A stretch of DNA of 64,000 nt from positions 368,020 to 432,019 of the forward strand of contig JAQDNC010000001.1 of NCBI GenBank assembly GCA_027660625.1, given 5' to 3'. Source of the DNA: Coriobacteriaceae bacterium AM100-PB1-1D-6A (GTDB lineage: Bacteria; Actinomycetota; Coriobacteriia; Coriobacteriales; Coriobacteriaceae). The notes under the pieces are model-generated. The model searched no databases. It was not told the DNA's origin and saw nothing but the letters and a program-made list of their open reading frames with translations. Position numbers and translations under genes: made by a program. Shown piece after piece: positions 25,548-34,987 of the stretch (position 1 is the stretch's first letter; every line of letters starts with the position of its first letter).

Positions 25548-26597
25548 ATGGACGACATGCTGTGCGACATATCTGCCTTTCGGTATCACCGGATACCCCC
25601 ACAGGTCTTGGCGATAATGCCGGACCTGCCCGATTCTGCGGACGATCCGCGCAGGGAGCGCCTTTGTGAACATCCACTCGTCAAGCATTTCCTGCGCACT
25701 CCGTTACATGTGTTGGCGCAGGGCGGCTGCGGACGTAAGGGCGGTCGCATTGTCAGACATGTTTGGAACGGGGAGAGGCCGTTTGGCTCCGTGCAGCAGA
25801 CGGAGTTTGGCCTTGATGTCGCGTCCCCGCTCTTTACCCTGCTGACCCTGGCTTCCTCGGTTTCAAACGAGCGTCTGATCATGTGCATGTTTGAGATGTG
25901 CGGCACCTTTGCCGTGTGTAAGATTGCACCTCAAGTAAAGTTGGCGCTTGAGCAGGCATATGGGAGCCGGTGGGGTGACGCACGGTCGGGCTGGGAAAAC
26001 GTAAAGGATGCCTCGGGGAATCCAACGGACTTGTGGAAACGACCTCCCTTGATCGAGCTCTCTGACCTTACGGAGTTCGCCAATAAGATCCAGGGACTCC
26101 GCGGTGCTAAATCATTCACACGTGCCGCGAAATGCATTACGGGGGTTGTGGCATCGCCGCTTGAGGTCCAAGCTTCGATGCTGTTTGGCCTTTCGAGGCT
26201 GCGCGGCGGCGAAGGGCTGCGCCTTACCAATAATGTTGAGATTCGCATGACGCGCAGCGCCCGCCTGATTTCGGGGCTTGATAGGCGCTACGCCGATATC
26301 TTGCTGTCAAATAAGGATGGCAGCCGAGAGTGTCTGGTTGAATGCCAGGGTAAAGCCATTCACGGATCCATAGAATCCAAGATCTCGGACTCCGATCGAA
26401 CGACGGCCCTGCAGACGATGGGATATCCCGTCGTTCTGATGACCTATGGTCAGCTGGTCGACTCCGATGCCTTCCGCGTGGTGACGGAACTCATCATGTC
26501 CTATCTCGATGTGCCACTGAAAGACAAGACGCCGCGGCAGCAAGAGCTCGAACGGCGACTTCGTGAGGAGATTTTTATCGATTGGGCGGGAATGTAG
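25548..26597 (+). CDS. Coriobacterial hypothetical protein with predicted nuclease-like C-terminus
   Basis: 349 aa from ATG 25548. No clear ribosome site is present and the frame stays open upstream, so the start is uncertain. I recall similar proteins in other Coriobacteriia, with the N-terminal CDISAFRYHRIPPQVL, the central EFGLDVASPLFTLLTLA and SPLEVQASMLFGL stretches, and no assigned role. The C-terminal YADILLSN with D250 followed by VECQGK (E265, Q267, K269) resembles a PD-(D/E)XK-type site. A DNA-directed activity is therefore possible. It sits at the boundary with a truncated peptidase gene, which suggests acquisition by insertion. Confidence 0.65.
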   Translation: MDDMLCDISAFRYHRIPPQVLAIMPDLPDSADDPRRERLCEHPLVKHFLRTPLHVLAQGGCGRKGGRIVRHVWNGERPFGSVQQTEFGLDVASPLFTLLTLASSVSNERLIMCMFEMCGTFAVCKIAPQVKLALEQAYGSRWGDARSGWENVKDASGNPTDLWKRPPLIELSDLTEFANKIQGLRGAKSFTRAAKCITGVVASPLEVQASMLFGLSRLRGGEGLRLTNNVEIRMTRSARLISGLDRRYADILLSNKDGSRECLVECQGKAIHGSIESKISDSDRTTALQTMGYPVVLMTYGQLVDSDAFRVVTELIMSYLDVPLKDKTPRQQELERRLREEIFIDWAGM

Positions 26598-26946
26598 CCG
26601 CGCGGGTGGAAAACGGTCGCGGAAGCTAGGGTTTTAGTTGCGAATAGCCTTCAATTGCTCCTTGGAATTGGCTTGAAAAGTGCTACCTAGAGCAAGTTAT
26701 TTCGGAAAATGGACAGTCAACTTTAGTTTGGCATATAGAGATCGATTTTTACCTACTAAAACCCCTGATAAAGCTGTTTGTAAAAGCAGTTGTGCTTAGC
26801 GACTAGGGCCTCACTGTCGATTATCCGAAAAAACTTATTATGGGTAGCATTTTCAAAACCAGCCGGAGCAACGAAAACGGCCCCCGTTTCGTGAAAACGG
26901 GGGCCGAATGGGCTTCATGGTCTGCCTGGCAGGCTTGGCGCCGGCG
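26598..26946. other. A/T-richer spacer with terminal inverted repeat
   Basis: Noticeably lower G+C than its neighbours. GGGTTTTAGT at 26629-26638 is matched by ACTAAAACCC at 26755-26764, framing 136 bases, similar in size to the variable-TIR elements at 34785, 58954 and 59196 but without their internal motif. The rest shows no gene; the right end holds the serA terminator. Confidence 0.45.
26871..26906 (-). terminator. serA terminator
   Basis: Minus-strand hairpin CGGCCCCCGTTT / AAACGGGGGCCG with a 5-base loop, followed by TTTTCGTT. It lies 41 bases downstream of the serA stop. Confidence 0.85.
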
Positions 26947-28110
26947 CTATTTGATCACGCGCACGCGATACATCGACGGAATTTGCTTGAGCGCCTCGAT
27001 GGTGCTGCTGTCCAGGTGCTCGTCGGTGTCGAACATGGTGTAGGCGTTCTCGCCGGCGGACTCGTTGGTCATACGCTGCACGTTGGCGTTGTCCTTGGCC
27101 AGGATTGCGGTGATCTGGCCGATCATGTTGGGCACGTTGGCGTGCAGGCAGGCGATGCGGCTCGCGGCGCGCGCCTTGCCCATGCTGCAGGCGGGGTAGT
27201 TGACGCTGTGTGCGATGTTGCCGTTCTCCAGGTAATCCTTGAGCTCGCTGATGGCCATGTCGGCACAGTTGGCCTCGGCCTCGCCAGTGCCGGCGCCCGA
27301 GTGAGTGGTGATAAACGTATTGGGCATCTTGACGGTCTTGGGCGTGGCAAAGTCGCAGCTAAACCAGCTGAGCTTGCCCTCACGCAGGGCAGCGTCGACG
27401 GCGTCCTCGTCAATGATGGTTTCGCGCGCGTAGTTGATGAGCACGGCGTCGGGCGCCAGCAGGTTAATCTGCTCGGTGCTGATCATGCCGATGGTGTCTG
27501 CCTTGCTGGGCACGTGCACGGTGAGGTAGTCGCAGCCGCGGCAGAGGTCCTCGAGCGTGCCCACGCGCTGCACCTCGCGGCTCAGCACCCACGCGTGCTC
27601 GACGGAAATGAACGGATCGTAGCCGTAGACATCCATGCCCAGATCGACGCAGGCGTTGGCGACCTTGGAGCCCACGTTGCCCAGACCGATAACGCCGATG
27701 CGCTTGCCCTTGAGCTCGCGGCCCACAAAGGCCTTCTTGGCCTTTTCGGCGTCGACCTGAATCTCGGGGTCGTCGGCGTTGTCGCGCACCCAATTCATCG
27801 ACTGCACCACGCCGCGGCTCGAGAGCACCAGCATGCCCAGGACGAGCTCCTTGACGGCGTTGCTGTTGGCACCGGGGGAGTTAAAGACGACGACGCCCTT
27901 TTTGGCGTACTCCTCGACGGGGATGTTATTGACGCCGGCGCCGCAGCGGGCGATGGCGCGGATGCCCTCGGGCAGCTCGTAGCCGTGCAGGTCGGTCGAG
28001 CGCATCAGGATGGCGTCGGCCTCCTCGGCGGTGCCCACAAACTCGTAGCCCTCGCCAAACTCGACTTTGCCGTCTTTAGTGATGTCGTCGATGGTCTTAA
28101 TCTTACGCAT
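26947..28110 (-). CDS. serA: D-3-phosphoglycerate dehydrogenase
   Basis: 387 aa. It catalyses the NAD-dependent oxidation of 3-phosphoglycerate, the first step of serine synthesis. The Rossmann motif is GVIGLGNVGSKVA near residues 140-150. Substrate-side residues lie in RCGAGVNNIP, and the catalytic His is in TTHSGAGTGEAE (a variant of the usual HLGAST). The last 75 residues form an ACT domain (NVPNMIGQITAILAKDNANVQRM) that may bind serine. It lacks the intervening domain of the long mycobacterial type. It follows serC on the same strand (70 bases apart). Confidence 0.93.
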   Translation of the reverse strand: MRKIKTIDDITKDGKVEFGEGYEFVGTAEEADAILMRSTDLHGYELPEGIRAIARCGAGVNNIPVEEYAKKGVVVFNSPGANSNAVKELVLGMLVLSSRGVVQSMNWVRDNADDPEIQVDAEKAKKAFVGRELKGKRIGVIGLGNVGSKVANACVDLGMDVYGYDPFISVEHAWVLSREVQRVGTLEDLCRGCDYLTVHVPSKADTIGMISTEQINLLAPDAVLINYARETIIDEDAVDAALREGKLSWFSCDFATPKTVKMPNTFITTHSGAGTGEAEANCADMAISELKDYLENGNIAHSVNYPACSMGKARAASRIACLHANVPNMIGQITAILAKDNANVQRMTNESAGENAYTMFDTDEHLDSSTIEALKQIPSMYRVRVIK

Positions 28111-28180
28111 GGAAAAACTCCTTAGCAGGTTTGGTTTAAACAGGTGGTTTGAAGTGGCTGGTCGGCCCGCGCGTTGCGGG

Positions 28181-29305
<1,125 letters not shown>

Positions 29306-29446
29306 CTTCTAGTTCCCCTCGTAGTCGTTTGAACGTTCGGGATACTTTAGCACAGTGGAGCGCCAGGCGCGACCGCATCACGGTAAAACTCGAGTGCGCC
29401 GCTATGATTTACAGGATGGTTACATGGGGGAGGGCGGTCGTTAGGT

Positions 29447-31189
29447 CTATATCACCGGGATATACCGTGACAAATACTCCTTGAGTGCCGGGTCGCATAC
29501 ATAAAGAAACGTTCCCAGCATGCCACGCGTCATGAGGACATAGTAGGCGTTGACGATGATCTTTCGTAGGTCGTCGTCGCTTGCCTTTTTCTTTGCGACG
29601 GTATCTTTGAAGTTTGCCTTGTTAACGCAGACGCCCCCTTTGTCGTTGTCGTAGTAAATGTCTGGCCCCAGAATTACGAAGCCGTAGTTGAGGTCGTAGC
29701 CCTGTACCGTGTGGATGCATCCGACCTCGTTGACGGCGTTGGGGGAGTTAACCCAATCCTTTTGACTCGAGTTCCAACGTTTAGGGATGCCCTCAATGAC
29801 GATGTCGAACGCGTCTTTGTGTTTCTTCGTTTCCCACTTCCACGCAAAACCTGCCGTCATGCGGGATAGACCAACTTCTTCTTCCTTGGCTTGCTGTAGG
29901 GAACAGAAATCCTCAAATTGGTTGACGATTCCAAACTGGTATCTGGGGGTATCGCTGTTCGGATCCCCGGTTCGCGAATCGTAAGGCTCCGATGAAAAGA
30001 GATTCTTGAATTTCATGCCGGCATGCATATACGCTTTGTTATCGAGTAGATCATATACAAAGTCGAGATACTCATCGCCGCCGCGTACTCGCATTTGCGT
30101 GCTTAGGCTGAACTCTTCAGTTTCAATGCCCTCTTCTTCGAGTTGGTTAAGTCGCCGCTCAAGACCGTCTCGATTGAGGCCGGATGCCCTGACTTGCTGC
30201 TTGGGGTCATAAAACAGATATGCCTTGTCGCAGCATTTGAATATCCAGTCAACTTGGTTGCTTGTGTGCGGAAGGTCAAGACGATCACAAGTGCTATAGA
30301 AGGCCTTGATGCCGGAGCCCATGCTTAGATAATTACCCAGTCGATGTGCTTCATCGACAAGTAGGATGTCATAACGATCATTTTTGGCTACGTCACTGGG
30401 GCTCAAGATATCGCCAGGCTTTAACCCTGGAAGGAAGTGCGTGAGTTTCCTGAGGGTCTTTTTCAGGGAATCCATGGGGGTGACAAAACCGACTCGCAGG
30501 CCGGAAAGGTTGGGCTCATTTTTGATTTTGAACATGAGACTGATGGCGAGGATTGTTTTACCTGTTCCCGGCGCGCCATTCACGACGGTTATACGTTCTC
30601 TTTTTGAGCCGCCATGTTTTACGTCTTCATGCTCCTGTTCGAGACGTTTAAAAATCGTCTCGATCGTTTCGTATTGGTCGGGCGTAAGCGTCTTGAAAGG
30701 CGAGAACTTGAACAGATCGGAGTTCTCGAGCTCTTCAATCGGATGAATCGCGTAGTTTTCTTCGCGAAGCTTTGTCCAGAGGTCTCGGAACCTCTGGCGA
30801 TACTGAGGCCGCTCAAAATAATCGAATTGGGCATAGCCGTTGTTGGCATTGGTGACCTGGTATTTTTCGTCGGCACAGAACAGCTCAATAAGTCGATTCT
30901 CGAACTCGAACGTTGCGGATTGGTTGAAGGTGGGATTGTCGATCAGAAGGGTCCGGTCGAAGTCCTTGTCCACGTTTGCAGCGTGTTGTTTCATACGGCG
31001 CTGGTAATTGGTTGTTTGGCCGATGTATGCCGTCTTGTTTCTGCTGTTGGTAAGAATGTAAAGGACAGGCCAACTCTCGTCATGATGGGCTCCAGGCTTT
31101 GGCGTGCCAAAGTCCTGAAGCGATTCGCTTGTCTCAAAGGGCTGGGGTAGGGGAAGCGTGTATTGCCGAAGGGCGAACTCATTACTCAT
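29447..31189 (-). CDS. GIY-YIG nuclease domain fused to DUF2075 (Schlafen-like) helicase
   Basis: 580 aa from ATG 31189, overlapping the upstream gene by 8 bases. Residues 41-70 form a GIY-YIG-type nuclease start (VLYILTN, then AYIGQTTNYQRRMKQH). Residues about 180-580 are a superfamily-1-like ATPase: GAPGTGKT at 205-212, DEAHRL starting at 279, STQMRVRGG, and VGCIHTVQGYDLNYGFVILG near the end, typical of DUF2075. The combination suggests nucleic-acid unwinding coupled to cleavage. Translation is coupled to the MazG-like gene before it. Codon use is less GC-extreme than flanking housekeeping genes, which suggests transfer. Confidence 0.85.
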   Translation of the reverse strand: MSNEFALRQYTLPLPQPFETSESLQDFGTPKPGAHHDESWPVLYILTNSRNKTAYIGQTTNYQRRMKQHAANVDKDFDRTLLIDNPTFNQSATFEFENRLIELFCADEKYQVTNANNGYAQFDYFERPQYRQRFRDLWTKLREENYAIHPIEELENSDLFKFSPFKTLTPDQYETIETIFKRLEQEHEDVKHGGSKRERITVVNGAPGTGKTILAISLMFKIKNEPNLSGLRVGFVTPMDSLKKTLRKLTHFLPGLKPGDILSPSDVAKNDRYDILLVDEAHRLGNYLSMGSGIKAFYSTCDRLDLPHTSNQVDWIFKCCDKAYLFYDPKQQVRASGLNRDGLERRLNQLEEEGIETEEFSLSTQMRVRGGDEYLDFVYDLLDNKAYMHAGMKFKNLFSSEPYDSRTGDPNSDTPRYQFGIVNQFEDFCSLQQAKEEEVGLSRMTAGFAWKWETKKHKDAFDIVIEGIPKRWNSSQKDWVNSPNAVNEVGCIHTVQGYDLNYGFVILGPDIYYDNDKGGVCVNKANFKDTVAKKKASDDDLRKIIVNAYYVLMTRGMLGTFLYVCDPALKEYLSRYIPVI

Positions 31190-31538
31190 GATGGTTCGCC
31201 TTTCTGTATTCGTTAGATGATGCGTCGACGGGGTAGCGCTCGCCATTGCGCTTGAGCTTAGACGAAAGCGCCGCTGGCAGGTCGATTTCATTTAAATCTG
31301 CGAAACGCAGAAGGAAAAGGAGCGTGTCGGCGACTTCGTCTTCGATAGCTTGGCGTTGCTCGGTGTCTTCGAACATTTCTGCAATGCGCTCGTCGCTCAC
31401 AAAACGAAAGAGCTGAAGGAGCTCGGAGGACTCAGTTGCCATGCCTATGGCAAGCTCTTTTGGTGTGTGATATTTGCGCCAGCCGCGTGCATCACAAAAG
31501 TCCCTGACTTGTTCCGTCATGGCATCGAGCTTATCCAT
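31182..31538 (-). CDS. MazG-like nucleotide pyrophosphohydrolase
   Basis: 118 aa. ATG 31538 follows GGGAGG; a TTG nine bases earlier overlaps that site. The all-alpha NTP-PPase pattern is present: WRKYHTPKELAIGMATESSELLQLF with the ExxE pair, then AIEDEVADTLLFLLRFAD giving the ExxD pair for magnesium. This is close to dCTP pyrophosphatase (RS21-C6) and MazG-like phage or defence enzymes. It could clear modified or excess nucleotides. Its stop overlaps the start of the GIY-YIG/DUF2075 helicase gene, so the two proteins probably work together. Confidence 0.85.
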   Translation of the reverse strand: MDKLDAMTEQVRDFCDARGWRKYHTPKELAIGMATESSELLQLFRFVSDERIAEMFEDTEQRQAIEDEVADTLLFLLRFADLNEIDLPAALSSKLKRNGERYPVDASSNEYRKANHHE

Positions 31539-31653
31539 CGTCCGCAACCTCCCTGATGTTCATTGTTTTATTATGGCCGTATCTGGGATTTATTGCACAT
31601 CATTTGGGGTGTGCGGTTTGTTCGGTCGCGATTGCCTGGTAGGAGGTTTCACC

Positions 31654-31860
31654 ATGAAGATCGAAGTTGACGTAGATCAGCTGCGCGAGAGCCTGCTCGA
31701 CCGCGTGGGGTCTGCGGCGGGCGTGGGCTTTCCGGCCACCATGCTCGACGTGATGGATATCGAGGACGAGTCGCCCCAAGAGCTCCTAGCCCGAGCCGAA
31801 CGCGAAGGCCTCGACCTCCGTGTCTTCGCCACAGGCGACGATACGGACGACGGCTGGTAG
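31654..31860 (+). CDS. Small acidic hypothetical protein
   Basis: 68 aa with a perfect AGGAGG site at 31641-31646. The product is acidic (MKIEVDVDQLRESLLD start, DDTDDGW end) with no membrane segment or known motif. It may form one helix, a short linker and another helix (SPQELLARAEREGLDLRV). It stands alone between the divergent MazG-like operon and a palindromic repeat. Function unknown. Confidence 0.65.
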   Translation: MKIEVDVDQLRESLLDRVGSAAGVGFPATMLDVMDIEDESPQELLARAEREGLDLRVFATGDDTDDGW

Positions 31861-31895
31861 CCATAGCCACCCCCCAACCTTATCCCCTCAATAAC

Positions 31896-31958
31896 TTGCG
31901 GTGAAATAGGGACTGTTTAGGCTGCTAGAAGGCCTATTCAGTCCCTATTTCACCGCAA
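31896..31958. repeat. Long palindrome containing GGGAC
   Basis: Perfect 20-base arms TTGCGGTGAAATAGGGACTG (31896-31915) and the reverse complement (31939-31958) with a 23-base centre. It lies between the small gene ending at 31860 and the convergent antiporter gene ending at 31976, where it can terminate both. Confidence 0.8.
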
Positions 31959-31975
31959 CTTATGGGTGGGGATGG

Positions 31976-33577
31976 CTACGACGCTAGCGTGGCGATGACG
32001 GCTTCGTCGCCGGCGTATATGAGGGTGTTGCCGTCGGGGATGATCGTTTGGCCGTCGCGCTTGAGCATCACCACGATAAAGGGGTGCTTGCCCTGCGGCA
32101 CATCGCGAAGACGCTGGCCGGCCAGGCGACCGTGGGGCGTCACGGTGACCTCACGCAGCGTAACCTCGGCACGCTCTTCGAACGTTGGGGCGGCCATCAC
32201 CAGCAGATCGCCTTCCTGGATCACGGTATCGCCGTTGGGCAGCACGGGGTGCGCCCCGTCGCGCAGCACCAGGACCACAAGCATGTTCGTGACGCTGCCG
32301 ATGTCCGCGAGCGAGCGACCGGCAAACGGATGGCCCGCGCCCACCTTAAGCTTGACGAACGACATGCCGTCCTCGTCGCGGTAATCGTTAAACGTACGGC
32401 GCACGTCGCCGCCCGCATCGATCATGTCAAGCTTCTTCGCCACCGCCGGCAGCAGCGAGCCCTGCACCACAATGCTCGACACGGCAATCACAAAGACCAG
32501 GTCAAACAGGTCGTGACCGCCGGAAACGTCGGCCACCACGGCAAAAAGACTAAATACGACCGACGCGGCACCGCGCAGGCCAGCCCAGCTTACGAGCGCC
32601 ACCTGGCGAGGGTTGGTCTTAAAGGGCGCCAACAACAGGCCCACGGCGATGGGGCGGCTCACAAAGAGCATAAACGCCATGAGTGTCAGGCCTGGTAGCA
32701 GCATTTGCGGCAGGCGGGCGGGTGTGACAAGCAGGCCCAGCAAGAAGAAGATGGTCATCTCGGCCATCTCGGTAAGGGTGTCAAAAAAGTGCGCCATCTC
32801 GACCTTGCCGGTGATGTCGCTCGCACCCAGCACGATGCCCGCTAGGTATACAGCCAAAAAGCCGTTGCCGCCCAGGTAGCTCGGCAGCGCGTAGGCGACG
32901 ATCGCCACGGCGAACAAAAAGATAGTCTGCGCGCCCTCGGCCGTTGCGTGTGCGCGTTCAATCAGGCGGCTGGATGTCCAGCCGATGACAAGGCCCAGCC
33001 CCACGCCCAGGATGATCTGCTTGGCCAGCAGTACGGGAATGTCGATATTGCCGCCCGCCGCAAGGGTCGCGAGCACCGCGGTGAGCATGTAGGCGACGGG
33101 GTCGTTGGAGCCCGATTCGACCTCGAGCAGCGAGTCGGTGCCGCTCCTCAGCGACAGGTTGTGCTCGCGCAGCACGCTAAAGACGCTCGCCGCATCGGTC
33201 GATGCCACGACCGAGCCTAGCAGCAGGCCGCCGATCCAGTCGAAGCCCAGCGCGAAGTGCGCGAACACGCCGGTGATGCCAGCGGTGATGACAACGCCGA
33301 GCGTGCTCAGCAGCACCGCGGGCACGGCGACGGGCTTGGCACGGTCGATGTTGGTGTTAAAGCCGCCGTAGAACATGATGAACAGCAGCGCCGTGCTGCA
33401 GACGGTTTCGGTGAGCGCGTAGTCGCTAAAGTCGATATGCGCCGGGCCGTTGACGCCCAACAGCATGCCGAGCGCGATAAAGATGAGCAGGGTGGGGAAG
33501 GGGAGTTTTTTGCCGACGGGTTTGATGGTCAGGCACAAAATGATGACGAGGCCGATAAAGAGAAGGATCTGGTTCAT
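31976..33577 (-). CDS. CPA1-type K+/H+ (or Na+/H+) antiporter with RCK_C domains (NhaP2-like)
   Basis: 533 aa. Roughly twelve membrane helices fill residues 1-390, with the CPA1 hallmark VVASTDAASVFSVL and ESGSNDPVAYMLT (the ND pair binds the cation) and WAGLRGAASVVFSL. The C-terminal 140 residues are soluble and contain two TrkA-C-like modules (FVKLKVGAGHPFAGRSLADI and VTVTPHGRLAGQRLRDV). NhaP2/CvrA proteins with this layout exchange K+ for H+ and are gated by ligands. Single gene, ended by the palindrome at 31896-31958. Confidence 0.88.
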   Translation of the reverse strand: MNQILLFIGLVIILCLTIKPVGKKLPFPTLLIFIALGMLLGVNGPAHIDFSDYALTETVCSTALLFIMFYGGFNTNIDRAKPVAVPAVLLSTLGVVITAGITGVFAHFALGFDWIGGLLLGSVVASTDAASVFSVLREHNLSLRSGTDSLLEVESGSNDPVAYMLTAVLATLAAGGNIDIPVLLAKQIILGVGLGLVIGWTSSRLIERAHATAEGAQTIFLFAVAIVAYALPSYLGGNGFLAVYLAGIVLGASDITGKVEMAHFFDTLTEMAEMTIFFLLGLLVTPARLPQMLLPGLTLMAFMLFVSRPIAVGLLLAPFKTNPRQVALVSWAGLRGAASVVFSLFAVVADVSGGHDLFDLVFVIAVSSIVVQGSLLPAVAKKLDMIDAGGDVRRTFNDYRDEDGMSFVKLKVGAGHPFAGRSLADIGSVTNMLVVLVLRDGAHPVLPNGDTVIQEGDLLVMAAPTFEERAEVTLREVTVTPHGRLAGQRLRDVPQGKHPFIVVMLKRDGQTIIPDGNTLIYAGDEAVIATLAS

Positions 33578-33830
33578 AGATGGTGTCCGCTCCTGAGTGG
33601 TTGGCGTGGCACGGTCAGTTGTCTGCGGTTATTTGTACCCAAAGATGGTGGGTTTATGGGGTTGGATTGCGGGCGTGCGCGATATCGTCATAGACGGCTG
33701 CCGTCTTTGCCTCTGCTCGGAAACCCTTTCCAGCTTTATTGCAACGGAGTACAATGGGTAACGTTTAAGTTCAACTTGAAGTTTTAGTTGCGGCACCGGG
33801 CTTCGGCCGCAATGCAAGGAGAGGCGTACC

Positions 33831-34670
33831 ATGGCGATCTATGTGACATCTGACGCTCACGGGCACGTGCGTGCGCTTGACGAGGCCCTGTCTAAGATCT
33901 CGTTGACGTCCGACGACACACTGTACGTGCTGGGCGACATGATCGATCGCGGGCCCGATCCGGTCGGTGTTATTAAGCTCGTGCGCTCGCTGCCCAACGC
34001 CCGCGTGCTCAAGGGCAATCACGAGCAGATCATGCTCGATGCCATCATTGGCCAGGATCCGCTCGATGCCGAGACCTGGGATATCAACGGTGGCTGGACG
34101 ACGCGCGAGCAGCTCAACGACATGGAATTTGAGGCATACGAGGAGCTCGTGCGATGGATGGCCGCGCTGCCGCTCTACGCGGTGGTCGAGACTGCCGAGC
34201 GGCCGTACCTGCTGGTGCACGCCGGCATTCAGACCGAGGCGGCGCGTGCGTTTTTGCTTGAGCATGGTGTCGATTGTGCCGATGGCGTCGGAGCGGTGGG
34301 TGCTGATCGCGAGCTGCTGCAGCAGATGCTCGCAGTGCAGTCGTCCGATGACCTGCTGTGGATTCGTCACGGCTATTGGGATGTGCCGACCGGGCTGCTT
34401 TCTGCCGAGGGCAAGGGTCCGGTCGTGGTGAGCGGTCACACGCCAACGGTGTCGCTCGGGCGTTATTGCGAGGTCGGTGGTCTTGCGGGGCTCGATGAGG
34501 AGTCGGGCCGCGGGCAGATCGTGCGCCTGGGCGGCGAGGATGCCGCCGGTGTGCCCGATCGCATCGACATCGACTGCGCTGCCGCCACCGGCTCCGAGTT
34601 CGGTCGCGTGGGCATCCTGCGCCTGGACGACGGGGCGGAGTTCTACGCGAACATCAACCCGGGCGAATAA
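33831..34670 (+). CDS. Serine/threonine-type metallophosphoesterase (PrpA/PrpE-like)
   Basis: 279 aa, ATG after AAGGAGAGG. The PPP-family metal motifs appear in order: SDAHGH (D and H, with A instead of the more common I), GDMIDRGPD, and LKGNHEQIML. A later VHAG and VSGHTP complete the site. Such enzymes dephosphorylate Ser/Thr proteins or small molecules with Mn or Fe. The C-terminal 60 residues form an extra strand-rich piece. Monocistronic; downstream are GGGAC-type repeats. Confidence 0.85.
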   Translation: MAIYVTSDAHGHVRALDEALSKISLTSDDTLYVLGDMIDRGPDPVGVIKLVRSLPNARVLKGNHEQIMLDAIIGQDPLDAETWDINGGWTTREQLNDMEFEAYEELVRWMAALPLYAVVETAERPYLLVHAGIQTEAARAFLLEHGVDCADGVGAVGADRELLQQMLAVQSSDDLLWIRHGYWDVPTGLLSAEGKGPVVVSGHTPTVSLGRYCEVGGLAGLDEESGRGQIVRLGGEDAAGVPDRIDIDCAAATGSEFGRVGILRLDDGAEFYANINPGE

Positions 34671-34737
34671 TCGGTGCAAGGGGTAGCTAATTTGGGACGG
34701 GGCTTTTTTGACTACTTTTGCCCTTCTGCCCGCTAAT

Positions 34738-34768
34738 TGATTTCTCTGGGACGGGGATTAAATAATCA
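34738..34768 (+). repeat. GGGACGGG-core hairpin, ATGATT family, degenerate copy
   Basis: TGATTTCTCT, GGGACGGGGATTA and AATAATCA correspond part by part to the better copy at 47483-47517; the arms here pair imperfectly. Confidence 0.55.
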
Positions 34769-34784
34769 TTTGGCTGCCCGCTGG

Positions 34785-34907
34785 CTAAGTGAGTAGACTT
34801 TTTTGGAAATGCCGAGCACCCAACATATTTGCCTCAATAAAACCGCAGGTCACAGACTTGTGCTCTGTTGGTGTGGTCGGAGATTCGGTAAAAGTCTACT
34901 CACTTAG
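34785..34907. repeat. Variable-TIR element 1 (AAAACCGCAGGT type)
   Basis: 123 bases bounded by perfect 18-base inverted repeats CTAAGTGAGTAGACTTTT and AAAAGTCTACTCACTTAG. The interior holds AAAACCGCAGGT at 34839-34850 followed by CACAGACTTGT, as in elements at 58954 and 59196. No coding capacity. Confidence 0.7.
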
Positions 34908-34987
34908 TTTTGCGTGATGAATATTGTTCGCAATGTGACCCCAGCCGGGGTGATTCCACCGCAAATTAGCTGCTCCCATCGCCGCAA

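Larger units (their letters stand above)
34671..34987. other. Intergenic block made of repeats
   Basis: No gene is visible. The block holds one GGGACGGGGCTTTTTT stretch (34694-34709), a degenerate GGGACGGG hairpin (34738-34768) and a variable-TIR element (34785-34907), then 80 bases leading to the flippase stop. Repeats appear to have accumulated here between convergent genes. Confidence 0.6.
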
